A DNA stretch of 32,067 bases from an uncultured Clostridia bacterium (GTDB lineage: Bacteria; Bacillota; Clostridia; TANB77; CAG-508): the NCBI GenBank assembly GCA_944387525.1, contig CALXFF010000001.1, positions 77,242 to 109,308 of the forward strand, given 5' to 3'. The notes beneath the pieces were generated by a model, which was given only the letters and a program-made list of their open reading frames with translations, searched no databases and had not been told where the DNA came from. A program made the position numbers and the translations under genes. Shown one piece after another: positions 8,435 to 17,257 of the stretch (its first letter is position 1; the number at the start of each line of letters is the position of its first letter).

Positions 8435-9266
8435 TTCTATTCTTCCTTTCCTTTTTCTTTAAAATATTTATAATTTCTACTTTTATGACAAATTTTTTAT
8501 ACTTTTCTCTATTAGTTAAAATAAAAATTTTTTGCATAAGTTATCCACAATTTAACCACAGTTTTTATTAAAATGTTTCACAGCGAAAATTTGATTTCAA
8601 ATTCAATTGACTCTAATGCTTCACAGAAATGTTCCCTTCCTTGTGAAACAAAAAATCGCGTTTTATTTCAATATTAGTAAAAATTTAACCAAAAGTTATT
8701 AGTTGTTATTTTTATTTTTATTAAAAATCCATATTTTAATAGGTCTATTAAATATACATTAATTTTTACTTTTAGATTAATTTGTTTTGTTTTTTATGTA
8801 TACATATATTTTCTATTTTGTTTTTAAACCGTTGAAAACGTTGTGGCTCTAAGTAATTTTACTTTTATATTTTTGTTTTACTAATCAGTTTGTTCGTTTA
8901 ATAATTATTTTATACTTTACTTATTCGGCATATTTCCTATTTTTCGTTGATTTATTCGAGTTTTTTCGACATTTTTCGCACTTTATTTTTTACATTTTTT
9001 ATTAAATCACTATTTCATTATTTATATATTTTTTTATTTTCAAAGTTAATTTTTTATAATAAATCATATTTTTAATTCTATCTCTTTTAATCAAATAATA
9101 AAACGCATAAATTTCTTCTCAAAATCGTTTTTAACCGATTTTAGTTGTTTTAATATAAAATTAATCGTTTCAAATATTAAATCTTCTTATTTGCGATTTT
9201 CGTTCGCCAAATTTGATTCTAATTTTGCCATTAAATAATTATTTTTATACATCTCACTTAATCAGC
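8435..9266. other. 832-bp gap between mnmG and mnmE with no recognised gene
   Basis: No open frame here looks coding on either strand. It holds one perfect DnaA box (TTATCCACA, 8541-8549) next to the related TTAACCACA, a TGTTTCACA / TGTGAAACA inverted pair (8574-8582 and 8642-8650) resembling split parS halves, and several short TTTTCG motifs around 8940-9000. A small inverted repeat AAAATCG/CGATTTT lies near 9121-9142. The rest is T-rich low-complexity sequence. An mnmG promoter probably lies near the left end, but no convincing pair of hexamers was seen. Confidence 0.5.
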
Positions 9267-10638
9267 TTATTTTCCCAAACAGAATTTAGAAAAAATTTCG
9301 TCAATTATATCTTCACTCACTTCGTCACCAGTAATACTTCCTAAATCCTCTAAAATTTCTTTAATAGAAATAGCAACAATATCTAATGGCATATTATTAG
9401 ACATAGTATTTTTAGTCTCTTGAATATGCCTAATCGCCTTTGTTATCAAGTTTTTTTGTCTCAAATTAGTAATTAAAACCTCATTATCTAAATTAATTTG
9501 GTCTAAATTAAACAAATCAGTAATTTTTTCGTATAACTTATCAATTCCTAAATTATTAAGTGCTGAAACCTTTATAATATCTTGACTTACAGCTAATAAT
9601 CTAGAATCATTTTCATCTATTTTTGAATTCAAATCTATTTTATTTAATAAAATTATAACCTTTTTACCTTTTATTAAGTTCAAAATTTCCATATCTTCAT
9701 CTGTCAAATCCTTTGAACTATCAAAAATCGCAATAATTAAATCTGCTTCCTTAGCTATTTCACAAGATTTAGAGATTCCTATTTTTTCCACTTCATCTTT
9801 TGCTTTCCTTATTCCTGCAGTATCAACCAATTTTAAAGGAATTCCATTAATTGTTACAAATTCCTCGATTGTATCCCTTGTAGTCCCTTCAATTTCAGTA
9901 ACAATAGCTCTATCTTCTTTTAAGATGGCATTAAGAAGTGATGATTTTCCTGCATTTGGCTTTCCTACTATTGCAGTTTTTATCCCCTCTTTTATAATCT
10001 TTCCATTATCAAAGCTACTTTCTAATCTTTTTAGCTTCTTTTCAACTGAATCTAACATATCAGAAATCTGCTTATTTGTAACCTCATCTACATCATATTC
10101 TGGATAATCTATAGCAACTTCGATATTTACCATTACATCTAATATTTCTTGCTTTATTTTGGCAATTTCGTTTGAAAGAAAACCTTCTAATTGTTTTACG
10201 CCAGTTTTCAATTCTTTATCAGATTTAGCATTTATAATATCAATTACAGACTCTGCTTGAAGCAAGTCTATTCTACCATTCAAGAAAGCCCTTTTTGTAA
10301 ATTCCCCTGGTTCTGCAAGTTCTGCCCCATTTTTTAAGCATAACTCTAAGATTTTCTTTAAAACTATATTACCCCCATGAGAATTAATTTCGCACATATT
10401 TTCAGTAGTATAGCTCTTTGGAGCTTTAAAATACGATACTAAAACTTCGTCGATTATATTTTCTCCATCCAAAATATTCCCGTATTTCATAGTATATCCT
10501 TTAATATCTTCAATGTTTTGAAAATTTTTAGGCCTAAATATTTTTTGCAAAACATCAAAGCAATTTTTACCACTCATTCTAACTATACCAATTCCCCCAA
10601 TCCCGAGGAGCCGTAGATATAGAAGCGATTGTACTCAT
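9267..10638 (-). CDS. mnmE: tRNA modification GTPase MnmE (TrmE), read across a +1 shift at a CGG codon
   Basis: The long frame (from ATG 10577) lacks the first 20 residues of MnmE. They are encoded upstream in another frame: ATG 10638, behind AGGAGGG, gives MSTIASISTAP, and skipping one base (C at 10605) continues as GIGGIGIVRMSGKN, the conserved MnmE start. The joined protein is 456 residues, a normal length. The G1 motif GKPNAGKSS is at about 225-233, GTTRD and DTAG follow, and the protein ends in the catalytic C-x-G-K motif (CLGK). It is a GTPase that works with MnmG in wobble-uridine modification. The zero-frame codon at the shift is CGG (10605-10603); reading straight on hits TAG after eight codons. 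A sequencing error is the alternative, but all else looks functional. Confidence 0.9.
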
Positions 10639-10652
10639 TATTTTTCCCTCCT

Positions 10653-10703
10653 AAAAAAGTCAAAAATCACATCTACATTTTACTGTAAAATCTGACCTTT
10701 GAC
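10653..10703 (-). terminator. Probable terminator after jag
   Basis: On the minus strand GTCAAA (10703-10698) pairs with TTTGAC (10664-10659), enclosing a smaller TTTTA/TAAAA hairpin, and is followed by TTTTTT. It lies between jag and the mnmE ribosome binding site, suggesting that mnmE is not simply read through from jag. Confidence 0.45.
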
Positions 10704-10725
10704 CTCCGATTTTATACATATTTAA

Positions 10726-11421
10726 TTACCTATTTTTCTTCAAAGAAACAATAATTCTTCTATGAGGCTCTTCCCCAACACTTGTAGTCTCAACCTTGCT
10801 GTTTTGTTGTAATTTGCTATGAATTATCTTTCTTTCATATGCTTGCATAGGCTCTAATTTAATAGGTTTTTTAGTTCTAATAACAGTTTTAGCAACTTTT
10901 TCTGCCAAATCCTCTAAAGTTTTTTCTCTTTTTGCTTTATATCCTTCAATATCAAGTATTACACGTACTTTTTGTTCAATACCTTTTCCTGCAATTGCTG
11001 TCATAATATTTTGTAAAGCATATAAAGTTTCTCCCCTATAACCTATCAAATACCCTAAATTATCATTTGTCAATGAAACTTTTAATCCAGATTCTTCTAC
11101 ATTAATTTCATATTTTGTATCTTCTGGTAAATTTCTCATAAAATCTTTTAAAAATTTCTCTATATTCTCTTTAGCTTTTTCTTGTTCTTGTTTTGTCAAT
11201 TTAATTTCTCTTTTTTCTTGAATTTTAGCACCTTTAGCATCTTCTTTTAATGTTAATTCTACTTTCACAACCCTAGGAGCTAAAATACTAAAAAAACTTC
11301 TTTTTTCTTCATTTTCCAATACTTTTATTTCTACTTTATCCCTAGAAACTTTTAATTGTTTTAAACCATTTTCAATAGCTTCATTTGTTGTTTTTCCTTC
11401 TGCAATAATAGTTTTTTCCAT
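10726..11421 (-). CDS. jag: Jag/KhpB (EloR) RNA-binding protein
   Basis: A 231-residue protein with the three-part Jag layout: an N-terminal Jag_N domain (about 1-52, with EGKTTNEAIENGLKQL and KRSFFSILAPR), a Lys/Glu-rich linker (about 60-95), a KH domain (about 105-160 with the GYRG loop at 127-130), and a C-terminal R3H domain (about 165-230). In other Firmicutes it pairs with KhpA to bind RNA and influence cell elongation and division. It starts 2 nt after the yidC stop, so the two are tightly coupled, the usual rpmH-rnpA-yidD-yidC-jag cluster order. Confidence 0.95.
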   Translation of the reverse strand: MEKTIIAEGKTTNEAIENGLKQLKVSRDKVEIKVLENEEKRSFFSILAPRVVKVELTLKEDAKGAKIQEKREIKLTKQEQEKAKENIEKFLKDFMRNLPEDTKYEINVEESGLKVSLTNDNLGYLIGYRGETLYALQNIMTAIAGKGIEQKVRVILDIEGYKAKREKTLEDLAEKVAKTVIRTKKPIKLEPMQAYERKIIHSKLQQNSKVETTSVGEEPHRRIIVSLKKNR

Positions 11422-11423
11422 TA

Positions 11424-12344
11424 CTATTCCTCCTCAGTCTTCACAACTTTATTCAAAACTAATCTTTCAATTATCATTAAAACATTATTCATTAACCAAT
11501 ATAAAGCTAGACCTAAAGGTGCTACAAACGCAATAGATATAGACATTATAGGCATCATCCATGACATCATTTTGTTTGTCTGCATTACAGCATCCATTTC
11601 ATTTTCTTCTTCTTTTACTTCCTCTTTAACTTCTTCAGTTAGCTCTTCACCTGTTTTTCCATCAATTAGTTTAGTCTTCTTATTCTTCTTGTTCATTTGT
11701 TTTTGTTGCATTGCTGTAGTCATTCTAATTGATATAAATGATGAAAGTATATATAATGCTGGAATTATATAAACAGTATAATCAGCCATATTTTGTTGTG
11801 GTACTTTACTTAAGTCCAATCCTAAGAAATTCATTTGTAGATTCATTTTTTCAATATTTGAATCATCTGGATTTTTTTCTTTTAACCAGTTATATTCACG
11901 TATCAAATCAATTTCTGGATAAACTGAGCTTACTTCTCTTCCATCTTCTTGCAATTGAGAAACATATTTATTAATATCATCTGTTGACATTTTCTCCATA
12001 TAAGTTAAAGGACTTCTTACTAAATAGAAAATTGATAATAATAATATTAACTGAATTATAGCTGTTAAGCATCCACCAAATGGACTAATTTTTTCTGTTT
12101 TATACAAATTCATTATTTCTTGATTTAATTTTTCAGGATCATTTTTATATTTAAATTGTATTACCTTCATCTTTTCTTGCATTTCATTAGTCTTTTTCAT
12201 TGTCCTTTGCTGCTTTATTGATAATGGTAATAATATTAGTTTTATCAAAATTGTAAATAAAATAATAGCTAAACCATAGTTATTTACTAGGTTGTACAAC
12301 AATTCAAGTAAATAACCAAAAATATTAGCAAAAAAACTAAACAT
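11424..12344 (-). CDS. yidC: Membrane protein insertase YidC (SpoIIIJ/OxaA type)
   Basis: A 306-residue YidC of the short Gram-positive type. It has membrane helices at the N-terminus, the conserved hydrophilic-groove region after IILFTILIKLILLPLS, a basic/acidic cytoplasmic loop (KKTNEMQEKMKVIQ), and the C-terminal helices containing WMMPIMSISIAFVAPLGLALYW. A hydrophilic insertion (about 210-255) is rich in Lys and Glu. It inserts membrane proteins with or without SecYEG. No lipobox cysteine follows the first helix, unlike many Firmicute homologues. The ATG at 12344 follows a GGAGGAAA ribosome binding site. Confidence 0.95.
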   Translation of the reverse strand: MFSFFANIFGYLLELLYNLVNNYGLAIILFTILIKLILLPLSIKQQRTMKKTNEMQEKMKVIQFKYKNDPEKLNQEIMNLYKTEKISPFGGCLTAIIQLILLLSIFYLVRSPLTYMEKMSTDDINKYVSQLQEDGREVSSVYPEIDLIREYNWLKEKNPDDSNIEKMNLQMNFLGLDLSKVPQQNMADYTVYIIPALYILSSFISIRMTTAMQQKQMNKKNKKTKLIDGKTGEELTEEVKEEVKEEENEMDAVMQTNKMMSWMMPIMSISIAFVAPLGLALYWLMNNVLMIIERLVLNKVVKTEEE

Positions 12345-12361
12345 TTTATTTCCTCCAAGCT

Positions 12362-12580
12362 CTATTTTAGCGGATCATAACCGCCATGTGAAAAAGGATT
12401 ACATCTACAAATTCTACAAATCCCTAGCCAGCTACCTCTTAAAGCCCCATATTTTTCAATAGCTTCTTTGGTATACTCTGAGCATGTTGGATAAAATTTA
12501 CAATGTACATTTTTGTGTGATAAATAGCCTGATATGTGTTTTTGATATACATTAATAAAAAAAATTAATAATTTTTTCAT
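12362..12580 (-). CDS. yidD: Membrane protein insertion efficiency factor YidD
   Basis: A 72-residue YidD. An N-terminal amphipathic segment is followed by the signature YQKHISGY, then CKFYPTCSEYTKEAIEKYGALRG and the C-terminal CNPFSHGGYDP (given here in parts: FYPTCSEY, GYDPLK). These cysteines and the HGGYDP end are diagnostic. It is thought to assist YidC-dependent membrane insertion. Its ATG overlaps the rnpA stop codon (ATGA, 12580-12577), giving translational coupling. Confidence 0.95.
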   Translation of the reverse strand: MKKLLIFFINVYQKHISGYLSHKNVHCKFYPTCSEYTKEAIEKYGALRGSWLGICRICRCNPFSHGGYDPLK

Positions 12581-12930
12581 TGATTTACCTCAAATAAATC
12601 AGCTTTATCGAAAATATTATTCAAATCTTTTTTTATTTTTTGAAAATCTGCATCTTTTATATCTTTTTTCTTTTTCCAAAGAAAAACTATACTATTTCCT
12701 ACTTTCAAGGCATTTTCAACTAATCTATAATTTTCTCTAATCAATCTTTTTACATGGTTTCTTCTTACTGCCTTTCCAGATTTCACACTAATTGCAATGC
12801 CTAGAAAGTTATATTTATCAGATTTATTTTTTTTCAAAAAAGCCTCTATATATTCACCTGAATAATATTTTCCTCTTGATAAAACATCTCTAAATTCATA
12901 ATTTTTTTTTAACATTTTTGTTTTTTTCAT
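12577..12930 (-). CDS. rnpA: Ribonuclease P protein component RnpA
   Basis: A 117-residue RnpA of normal size. The family signature is AVRRNHVKRLIRENYR (about residues 54-69), with conserved arginines that contact RNase P RNA; an N-terminal LKKNYEFRDVLSRGKYYSG and C-terminal helices complete the fold. It is the protein cofactor for 5' tRNA maturation. It follows rpmH by 27 nt and overlaps yidD, so the rpmH promoter (13169-13198) probably drives the whole cluster. Confidence 0.95.
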   Translation of the reverse strand: MKKTKMLKKNYEFRDVLSRGKYYSGEYIEAFLKKNKSDKYNFLGIAISVKSGKAVRRNHVKRLIRENYRLVENALKVGNSIVFLWKKKKDIKDADFQKIKKDLNNIFDKADLFEVNQ

Positions 12931-12957
12931 TGTGTATAATCCCTTAAACTTAAATTT

Positions 12958-13092
12958 CTAAGCAGATAATTTTTTTCTACCTTTTGCTCTTCTTTGTTTT
13001 AAAACATTTCTACCTGCTCTAGTTTTCATTCTTTTCATAAATCCATGTTCTTTCTTTTCTTGTCTGTTTTTTGGTTGATATGTTCTTTTCAT
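12958..13092 (-). CDS. rpmH: 50S ribosomal protein L34
   Basis: A 44-residue L34: [18 protein letters not shown], then the Arg/Lys-rich [20 protein letters not shown] end, which is fully typical. The frame is open to 13191, but the ATG at 13092 is correct: it gives the standard protein and has AGGAGGTGC just upstream. First gene of the rpmH-rnpA-yidD-yidC-jag cluster, divergent from dnaA. Confidence 0.97.
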   Translation of the reverse strand: MKRTYQPKNRQEKKEHGFMKRMKTRAGRNVLKQRRAKGRKKLSA

Positions 13093-13168
13093 TTTAGCAC
13101 CTCCTACTGTTTTTGATATATAAAATTCCAATTTCTTGGAACATTTTTGCATTTTTTCAAGTATATCG

Positions 13169-13198
13169 ATTATACAGTATGAATTCAACAAATGTCAA
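13169..13198 (-). promoter_or_regulatory. sigma-A promoter of rpmH cluster
   Basis: Consensus TTGACA (13198-13193), an 18-nt spacer and consensus TATAAT (13174-13169) on the minus strand, about 75 nt before the rpmH start; a strong promoter, as expected for a ribosomal protein gene. Confidence 0.75.
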
Positions 13199-13426
13199 GT
13201 ATATTTTCAAATTTTTTTAAAAAGTAACATAATTTTTTTAATTTCTATTGCAACTCATACAGCTATTAGTAATTATAAAATTTTATGAAATTAAATGTGC
13301 GAATGAAAGAATATTACAAATTGCAGATATAAAAATTAAAAAAATTGCAAAAATTTATCTAAAAAATTTGATTTATGTTACTTTTTATTCGACATTTTTT
13401 GACAATTTTTTGTAAAATAAAAAAAG

Positions 13427-13638
13427 TTTTCCACAGTTTCAAAGGGACTTATCCACATCTGAAAAAAATTTTCCACAACCATATTGACTTCTCATATCGA
13501 AATTTGTTATTATATGGGCATGGAAAAAAAGAGACGGTTTTTGCCTAAAAATAAATGAATTTCTGTTCGTAAAAATTGGCTCTATTTTTACAAAATTGTT
13601 ACAAAGTTATCAACAGTTGTGGATAACTTTGTGGATAA
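13427..13638 (+). promoter_or_regulatory. dnaA upstream region: DnaA boxes and promoter (first part of oriC)
   Basis: DnaA-box-like sites: TTTTCCACA 13427-13435, TTATCCACA 13449-13457, TTTTCCACA 13469-13477, TTATCAACA 13608-13616, and two consensus boxes on the other strand (TGTGGATAA 13618-13626 and 13630-13638) immediately before the dnaA ribosome binding site. A promoter TTGACT (13484-13489), 18-nt spacer, TATTAT (13508-13513) lies between them. The arrangement implies dnaA autoregulation and forms the upstream half of a bipartite Firmicute-type origin. Confidence 0.8.
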
Positions 13639-13663
13639 CTTTTAAAATGAAAGGGATGATGAA

Positions 13664-15016
13664 ATGGATATTGACAAAGATGAGTTAATGGCTAGTATAA
13701 AAAAAGAATTAGAGCCTGAAATAACAAAAATATCTTTTGACACCTGGATAGCACCACTTGGAATAAGAAGTATCGAAGGCAATAATATAGTTTTTACAAC
13801 AACCTCTGAATTTCAAAGAGATTTTATAGAAAATAAATATAGACCATTAATTTTTAACACCTTAAGATATATCACAAACAAAGATTGGACCTTTTCTGTA
13901 ATTGATTTATCAAAAGAACAACCTGAAGAATCTAGTGAAGTCATCACTGATGCAGATGATAGCAATCTACAAGAAATAGAATCCAATAAATCTACATTAA
14001 ATCCAAAGTACACATTCGAAACATTCGTAGTTGGAAATAATAATAGATTTGCACACGCAGCAGCATTGGCCGTAGGAAATGAACCATCAAAATCATATAA
14101 TCCTTTATTTTTATATGGTGGCGTTGGATTAGGAAAAACTCACTTAATGCATGCAATTGGAAATCGAATTTTAGAACTTTACAAAAATTACAATGTTTTG
14201 TATGTAACTTCTGAAAAATTCACAAACCAACTTATCAATGCAATAAAAGATAACAAAAATGACATGTTCAGAAGTAAATATCGTAATATTGATGTTTTAT
14301 TAATAGACGATATCCAATTTATAGCTGGAAAGGAAAGAATTCAAGAAGAATTTTTCCACACATTCAATGCATTATACGAAGAAGGAAAACAAATCATAAT
14401 CTCTAGTGATAAACCTCCAAGAGATATTCCTTTCTTAGAAGATAGGTTAAAATCAAGGTTTGAGTGGGGATTACTTGCTGACATATCATGTCCAGATTAT
14501 GAAACACGTTTAGCAATACTAAGAAAAAAAGCTCAAGATGAAAACATAATAATCGACGATTACATACTTTCAAATATTGCAAACAAAATTGATTCAAACA
14601 TTAGAGAATTGGAAGGTGTATTTAATAAAATAGTTGCAAGAGCTTCATTAACACATAGTTCGATAACAATAGAACTTGCAGAAAAAATAATAACAGAATT
14701 CAAATACGAAAGTGAAAAAGTTATTTCTTGTGACTTCATAAAAGAAACTGTTGCTAAGTACTTTAGTATTGAAAAGGATGATTTGTCTGGAAACAAACGT
14801 TCAAATGACATTGCATTTCCAAGACAAATTGCAATGTATCTTTGTAGGGAAGTAGCAAACATGTCATACCCTCAAATAGGTATTGATTTCGGGGGAAGAG
14901 ACCATTCAACAGTAATGCATGCATGTAAAAAAATAGAAAAAGAAGTAAAAGAAAAAAATAACACAAAACTAATTGTGGATAGTGTGAAAAACATTATAAT
15001 AAATGGCAAACAATAA
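13664..15016 (+). CDS. dnaA: Chromosomal replication initiator DnaA
   Basis: A 450-residue DnaA, full length. Domain I (about 1-80) contains TWIAPLGI. A short acidic domain II (about 85-110) follows. The AAA+ domain has Walker A GGVGLGKTH (152-160) and Walker B LLIDDIQF (212-219). Domain IV, which binds DnaA boxes, carries the signature CREVANMSYPQIG with GGRDHSTVMHACKKI near residues 385-415. It opens the origin in the dnaA-dnaN gap. The ATG at 13664 follows AAAGGGATGATGAA. Several DnaA boxes sit in its own leader, consistent with autoregulation. Confidence 0.98.
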   Translation: MDIDKDELMASIKKELEPEITKISFDTWIAPLGIRSIEGNNIVFTTTSEFQRDFIENKYRPLIFNTLRYITNKDWTFSVIDLSKEQPEESSEVITDADDSNLQEIESNKSTLNPKYTFETFVVGNNNRFAHAAALAVGNEPSKSYNPLFLYGGVGLGKTHLMHAIGNRILELYKNYNVLYVTSEKFTNQLINAIKDNKNDMFRSKYRNIDVLLIDDIQFIAGKERIQEEFFHTFNALYEEGKQIIISSDKPPRDIPFLEDRLKSRFEWGLLADISCPDYETRLAILRKKAQDENIIIDDYILSNIANKIDSNIRELEGVFNKIVARASLTHSSITIELAEKIITEFKYESEKVISCDFIKETVAKYFSIEKDDLSGNKRSNDIAFPRQIAMYLCREVANMSYPQIGIDFGGRDHSTVMHACKKIEKEVKEKNNTKLIVDSVKNIIINGKQ

Positions 15017-15347
15017 TAGGCTCAATAGATACAAAAATTTTTTGAAATTTATGTTTGAAAAATTATTGTTTGGGAAGAGGCCATTCAATCTCTTCTTACG
15101 GAACAGCCGGATTGGTTATCCACATACCCCTGTTGAAAACCTGTTGATAAACTGTGGACATCTCAATTTTCCACATTGGCAAGTGGAAAGTGTGGAAAAC
15201 TTTCTTAGTTATCCACAGACTTATCCACATCAATTTTGCTAGGGATACCAACTTTCAACATAGTTATCCACATTATCCACAGGACCTACTACTACTACTA
15301 CTAAAAATATTTATATAAATTATAAAATATATAAAGGAGGAATCAAA
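15017..15347 (+). other. Replication origin (oriC) between dnaA and dnaN, with unwinding element
   Basis: About nine DnaA-box-like sites cluster here. Clear ones are TTATCCACA at 15116-15124, 15209-15217, 15221-15229, 15264-15272 and 15273-15281; relaxed ones are TGTTGATAA 15142-15150, TTTTCCACA 15168-15176 and TGTGGAAAA 15191-15199. The last two consensus boxes abut exactly. They are followed by GGAC, then six CTA units (15286-15303) and about 30 nt of pure A/T up to the dnaN ribosome binding site. This is the basal unwinding layout described for Bacillus subtilis: paired boxes, GC patch, DnaA-trio, then the strand-opening region. Gene polarity switches around dnaA, which supports the assignment. 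Confidence 0.93.
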
Positions 15348-16466
15348 ATGAAAATAGTTTGTTACAAAGAAAACATACTAAAAGCTATTAATTCCGTAGT
15401 AAAAGGTGTAGCATCAAAAACTACAATGCCTATACTAGAAGGAATTCTAATCCAAACAAATGATAATGAAATAAAATTAACAACATATGATTTAGAAATT
15501 GGTATAGAATATGTGATGGAATGTGAAGTAGAAGAACAAGGAAGTACAGTTGTAAATGCTATAATGTTTAGTGAAATAATAAGAAAATTACCAGATACAG
15601 AAATTCATATAACATTAAACGACAAAAATTTACTAGAAATTGAATGTGAAGGCTCATTATACAAATTAGCAACAATGAATCCAGAAGAATTTCCAGAACT
15701 TCCAAAAATTGAAGTTGAAAATTCAATTGAAATCGATCAAACTTTATTAAAAAACATGATAAGAAAAACAATATTTGCAGTTAGTAACGAAGAAAGCAGA
15801 CCAATATTTACAGGATGTTTATTCGAAATTGAAAATAATAAATTAACAGTAGTTGCTGTTGACGGATTTAGATTAGCACTAAGAAGCATATTTTTAAATA
15901 AACAAAGCAATAACTTTAAAGCAGTAATACCAGGAAAAACACTAAATGAAGTAAATAAAATTTTATTAGATTCTTTTGAACCAGTAAAAATAGGAGTTTC
16001 AAAAAATCAAGCATTATTCGAAATGGATAATTGTAAAATAGTAACAAGAATTTTAGATGGAGAATTTTTAAATTATAAAAATGTTATTCCAAGCAATTGG
16101 GAAACAAGAATAAAAGTAAATAAAAATAATATACAAAATAGTTTTGAAAGAATAAGTTTAATATCTTCTTCAACGGTTGAAAAAGAGAAAAAATATCCAG
16201 TTAAAGTAAATGTTGATATTGGAAAAATAACAATTTCTTGTACAAACCAAACAGGAGATGCAAAAGAAGAGTTATATGTTTCAACAGAAGGTAAAAACTT
16301 AGAAGCAGGATTTAATCCAAAATATTTCTTAGATAGTTTAAAAGCAATTGATGATGAAGAAGTATATATTGAATTTGGTTCAAGCATATCACCATGTTTA
16401 ATAAAATCAACAGAAAATAATGATTATACATATATGATTTTACCAATTAGATTAAAAGAAGATTAA
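15348..16466 (+). CDS. dnaN: DNA polymerase III beta subunit (sliding clamp)
   Basis: A 372-residue protein of standard length with three repeated clamp domains. It starts MKIVCYKENILKAINSVVKG and contains the early VKGVASKTTMPILEGILIQT segment (in part TTMPILEGILI), typical of DnaN, and ends in YMILPIRL, the conserved clamp C-terminus. It forms the processivity ring for the replicative polymerase. The ATG follows AAAGGAGGAATCAAA. It is placed immediately after the origin unwinding element; a DnaA-box hairpin follows the stop codon. Confidence 0.97.
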   Translation: MKIVCYKENILKAINSVVKGVASKTTMPILEGILIQTNDNEIKLTTYDLEIGIEYVMECEVEEQGSTVVNAIMFSEIIRKLPDTEIHITLNDKNLLEIECEGSLYKLATMNPEEFPELPKIEVENSIEIDQTLLKNMIRKTIFAVSNEESRPIFTGCLFEIENNKLTVVAVDGFRLALRSIFLNKQSNNFKAVIPGKTLNEVNKILLDSFEPVKIGVSKNQALFEMDNCKIVTRILDGEFLNYKNVIPSNWETRIKVNKNNIQNSFERISLISSSTVEKEKKYPVKVNVDIGKITISCTNQTGDAKEELYVSTEGKNLEAGFNPKYFLDSLKAIDDEEVYIEFGSSISPCLIKSTENNDYTYMILPIRLKED

Positions 16467-16477
16467 AAAATAAGAAA

Positions 16478-16514
16478 AAGTTATCCACATTTCATAAAAG
16501 AATGTGGATAACTT
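16478..16514 (+). terminator. Hairpin of two inverted DnaA boxes after dnaN
   Basis: A perfect 14-bp stem, AAGTTATCCACATT / AATGTGGATAACTT, with loop TCATAAAAG, 11 nt past the dnaN stop. Each arm holds one consensus DnaA box. It could end dnaN transcripts (only a weak T-tract follows) or bind DnaA, or both. Confidence 0.55.
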
Positions 16515-17023
16515 ATTTATAAATTAATTAAAAATATATTTATAAAAAAATAGAAAAAAATAGTAAAAAAAAGATAAAAAAAGAAAATAAAAGAAAAAAC
16601 AATATAATCTCGGATAAATCACTTTAGAAAAATTATAAAAAATCGAGAAAATTATAAATGACTAAATTTAAAATTAAAAAATATAAAAATTTATATGTGG
16701 AAAATTTATTTCTAACTGTGGATAACTTATTTGAATTTTTATTTTAAAAAATTAAGAAAAAATTAGAATAAATTAGAATAAATTAGAAAAAAATCGAATA
16801 AAAAAGAATAAATTAGAATTTAATAGAAATTTGGAATAAAAAATTTTGATAACATTAAAAAAATGTATTTTATTATAAGAAGAATTAAATTAATATTATT
16901 TATTTTTTTTAATTAATAAAAATATAATAGAAAAAAATTCAAATAAATTAGAATAAATTAAAATAAATTAGAAAAAAAAAGATAAAAATAGAAAAATAAA
17001 ATTCAAAAAATAAAAATTAATCG

Positions 17024-17195
17024 TTAAAATCAAAAATAAGACAATTTTATTTTTTTATTATATAATTTGTTTAATAAAAAATAAATTAAAATAAAACGAA
17101 AATAATTTGAATTTTAAAAAAATTAGGAAAAAATAGGAAAAATTAGAATAAATTAGAAAAAAAAAGAAAAAAAGAGTTTATAAATTGTGGATAAC
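17024..17195 (+). repeat. Dispersed ~175-bp repeat, copy A
   Basis: First of four same-orientation copies (others at 20966, 23550 and 28332). Shared order: TTAAAATCAA-like start, an A/T stem (AAAATAA ... TTTTATTTTT), TAATATAATTT.TTAAATAAAAAATAAATTA, runs of AATTAGAA and AAATAGA, then ATAAATTGTGGATAAC with a DnaA box at 17186-17194. It ends 63 nt before recF. This copy is more diverged than B and C (TAGG for TAGA units). Confidence 0.65.
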
Positions 17196-17257
17196 TTATA
17201 TTAAAAATAAATAAAAAAAGAATTTAAAATAAAAAAATAAATTAAATGGAGAATAAA

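Larger units (their letters stand above)
16467..17257 (+). other. 791-bp A-rich gap between dnaN and recF with DnaA boxes
   Basis: No gene seen; the small S4-domain gene yaaA, common here in Firmicutes, is absent. It contains: a hairpin of two DnaA boxes, AAGTTATCCACATT (16478-16491), 9-nt loop, AATGTGGATAACTT (16501-16514), placed where a dnaN terminator would be; TGTGGAAAA at 16696-16704; TGTGGATAA at 16717-16725 and 17186-17194. Runs of AGAATAAATT-type low-complexity sequence fill the rest, ending in repeat copy A. Confidence 0.6.

Noticed and set aside
8205..8462. Plus-strand open frame opposite the mnmG start
   Set aside because: Antisense shadow of mnmG with no start signals.
8574..8650. 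parS site
   Set aside because: The two 9-bp halves are 59 nt apart instead of contiguous; not called as a functional parS.
15003..15242. 79-codon plus-strand open frame overlapping the dnaA end
   Set aside because: It covers the DnaA boxes of the origin, has no ribosome binding site and no recognisable protein.
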